From NCBI GenBank assembly GCA_964019165.1, contig OZ025269.1, positions 15,324,687 to 15,388,686 on the forward strand: 64,000 nt of DNA. Direction: 5' to 3'. A program made the position numbers and the translations under genes. Positions 62,526 to 64,000 of the stretch are shown in pieces. Within the stretch, counting starts at the first letter, position 1, and every line of letters starts with the position of its first letter. The stretch is from Mastigias papua (taxonomy: Eukaryota > Cnidaria > Scyphozoa > Rhizostomeae > Mastigiidae). Under the pieces are notes generated by a model. It had not been told where the DNA came from. It saw nothing but the letters and a program-made list of their open reading frames with translations, and did not search any database.

Positions 62526-64000
62526 GGTGCCAAAAACAATATCGTTTGTAAGTGACTCTTAAAAAGAAATGGTAGAAATCAAAATCGGCATAACTTCTCA
62601 TCCTACCTAAATCTGCATGAGCTAGCGTCATAGATGTCACGTTGGAATTGGATGGCATGGCATACCTAATTTCTGGAAGCGGGTCAATGGCACCGACACT
62701 GTCAATGTATCATAGACATAAAGAAGAAGATATGGGAAAGAAGATCAGGTAGCTCGAAAGCGAGGAAAATAGTATTTTAATATAACCGAGAAAGGAAATA
62801 AGGATGAGAATCGTACTGCTAACAAACAATGTCAAAAGTATGCACACATTAGCAACTAACTGTTTCATACCCCGGACAGTGCTTCAAGTTTCATCTCATC
62901 GGTAGGAAAATGAATACGTGGAAAAGAGTTTGGGCTGCTAGATTTAAAAAAGTATTTGACCTTAGAAATACAGGTAGAAGCTTCGCGCAGGGTATGGTAC
63001 TTTATCAACACAGTTTACTGGGAAACGTCTCATTCTGCTCTGACGGATCAAATACAAGAGATTGCATATTAACATACCATATACAGCCATCTACTACCAA
63101 GTTACCCATAAGTAAAGTTTACATATGTAGACGGTTGACTTAAAAAAGAGAGCCTAAAATAAAACCCTTTCGTAAATGGCAACTTTAGTAACATTAACAA
63201 TTCTTTGAGAATGATGCTCTCGTGTCTTACTTGCGTTCACATTACACTTCATAAATAAAAAAAGCAGATGAATGCTTTGTATGAAACACGGCAGACAATG
63301 TGCTTGCGAGCTACCTGGCTATCCATCCTAGGTGCCAATTGGATGTTTGATATGTTTATATGGCACGAGAATATTACAGTTTCAATTTACAATAGAAGCT
63401 AACGTTCAACATCATGACGAATCAAGTCTATTTCATTAGTCCTAAATGTTTAGCTTCTGTTTCATAGATTAGCAAGCGCCACATCTTCACAACGAAAACT
63501 TCTGCCTCGTCGTCTAACACCTAGGAAAATGCAAGTCACAAAGCTTCATAGTCAAAAGCGGCATTCAACAAACAATACAATATCATAGCTGTGCGCATGC
63601 TTACATATACTACGCTCCTTGCAAGCTCACAAAGAAACTTAGAGGCCATCTAATTGAGAACTATTCCAGAAAAACATTGTTCAAGATTTATTTCCACAAA
63701 ATTTCAGGTAAAGATTAATTTCAATACAATATCCTGTACACAGTACATGAGGATGAAGGTCCCCGTCATGTGAGGGATTTTGAAACGTTCTGAGACTCAT
63801 CGTGCTGTGAGTCCAGTTTGTTGCCTAGTCTCAACCATCAAGAGTGTTGATATGGTTACTTGCAAACTGAAACTCAGAATGCGCAAATTTGAAGCAAATA
63901 AGTTAGGGTTCCTTTTTCAAAACAAAATCCCTGACTTTTTCCTGGTTTGCAGTCCAAATTTCTAAACTTATTATAGTTATACTCGTATATCAGTTGGTAC
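62526..64000. other. Non-satellite flank, no gene recognised
   Basis: About 1.5 kb of AT-rich sequence unrelated to the satellite; CpG occurs at scattered sites here, unlike the consensus monomer. I see no tRNA, rRNA, telomere repeat or terminal repeat of a mobile element. The longest plus-strand frames, 62,910-63,143 (77 codons) and 63,780-63,965 (61 codons), have no motif I recognise and no support as exons. AATAAA-like hexamers occur near 63,158 and 63,254, but in AT-rich DNA they mean little alone. The stretch AATCCCTGACTTTTTCCTGG near 63,926 could belong to a dispersed repeat; I cannot confirm this. Confidence 0.6.

Noticed and set aside
62344..62658. 104-codon minus-strand frame across the array edge
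   Set aside because: Its C-terminal half is satellite translation and its N-terminal half is unique flank. It is a chance join with no recognisable domain.
62910..63143. 77-codon plus-strand frame in the flank
   Set aside because: No known motif, no homology I recognise and no splice or promoter support. Length is within chance for this composition.
63902..63908. Telomere-like TTAGGG
   Set aside because: A single occurrence, not a tandem run.
63780..63965. 61-codon plus-strand frame in the flank
   Set aside because: Short, no domain, and its end lies in a possible dispersed repeat.

Overview
This window is almost entirely one eukaryotic satellite DNA. From base 1 to about 62,440 it is an uninterrupted head-to-tail array of a roughly 107-bp, AT-rich monomer (my consensus is 33.6% GC). 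There are about 584 copies, all in the same orientation. I saw no inverted monomer, no transposon insertion and no gene inside it. The left end of the array is outside the window. The right end is seen: a degenerate last monomer at 62,441-62,525, then about 1.5 kb of unrelated AT-rich sequence with no gene I can support. A satellite of this size with layered higher-order repeats (HORs) points to heterochromatin, such as a (peri)centromeric, subtelomeric or knob-like block, in a nuclear genome. Nothing here identifies the clade.

Monomer. One copy at 37,847-37,953 matches my by-eye consensus exactly and is used for numbering (1 = first A of AAAAATGACT). Each monomer has a PstI-type CTGCAG at 35-40, a perfect 12-bp palindrome TTTTGGCCAAAA at 67-78 and a perfect 14-bp palindrome AAGGCTATAGCCTT at 82-95. 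The second palindrome is the centre of a 36-bp dyad at 71-106 whose 18-nt arms match at 14 of 18 positions. The consensus contains no CpG. The plus strand is strongly G- and A-rich (25 G against 11 C; 39 A against 32 T).

Layout. Diagnostic variants split the array into three domains. Domain 1 (1 to about 26.7 kb) has the CAACCGATT variant (to about 24.85 kb) and the GACGGAACTGAGG variant. Domain 2 (about 26.7-55.7 kb) has GGTGGAG and GACAGAACTAAGG. Domain 3 (about 55.7-62.4 kb) returns to GACGGAACTGAGG and CTTAAATGTGCTG while keeping some GGTGGAG. Within each domain the monomers form HORs whose period keeps changing: 321, 428, 535, 640-642, 748, 962, 1,176, 1,283-1,286, 1,604, 2,356, 2,785 and 3,207 bp, that is 3 to 30 monomers. 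Usually only two or three copies of each are present. A cluster of private one-base deletions at 44.28-47.11 kb may mark a poorly polished stretch of the assembly.

Coding content. I call no gene. The many 60-129-codon minus-strand reading frames are translations of the satellite itself. Because 107 is not a multiple of 3, successive monomers are read in successive frames, and the minus strand has only two stop triplets per monomer. The short plus-strand frames in the right flank have no recognisable domain.
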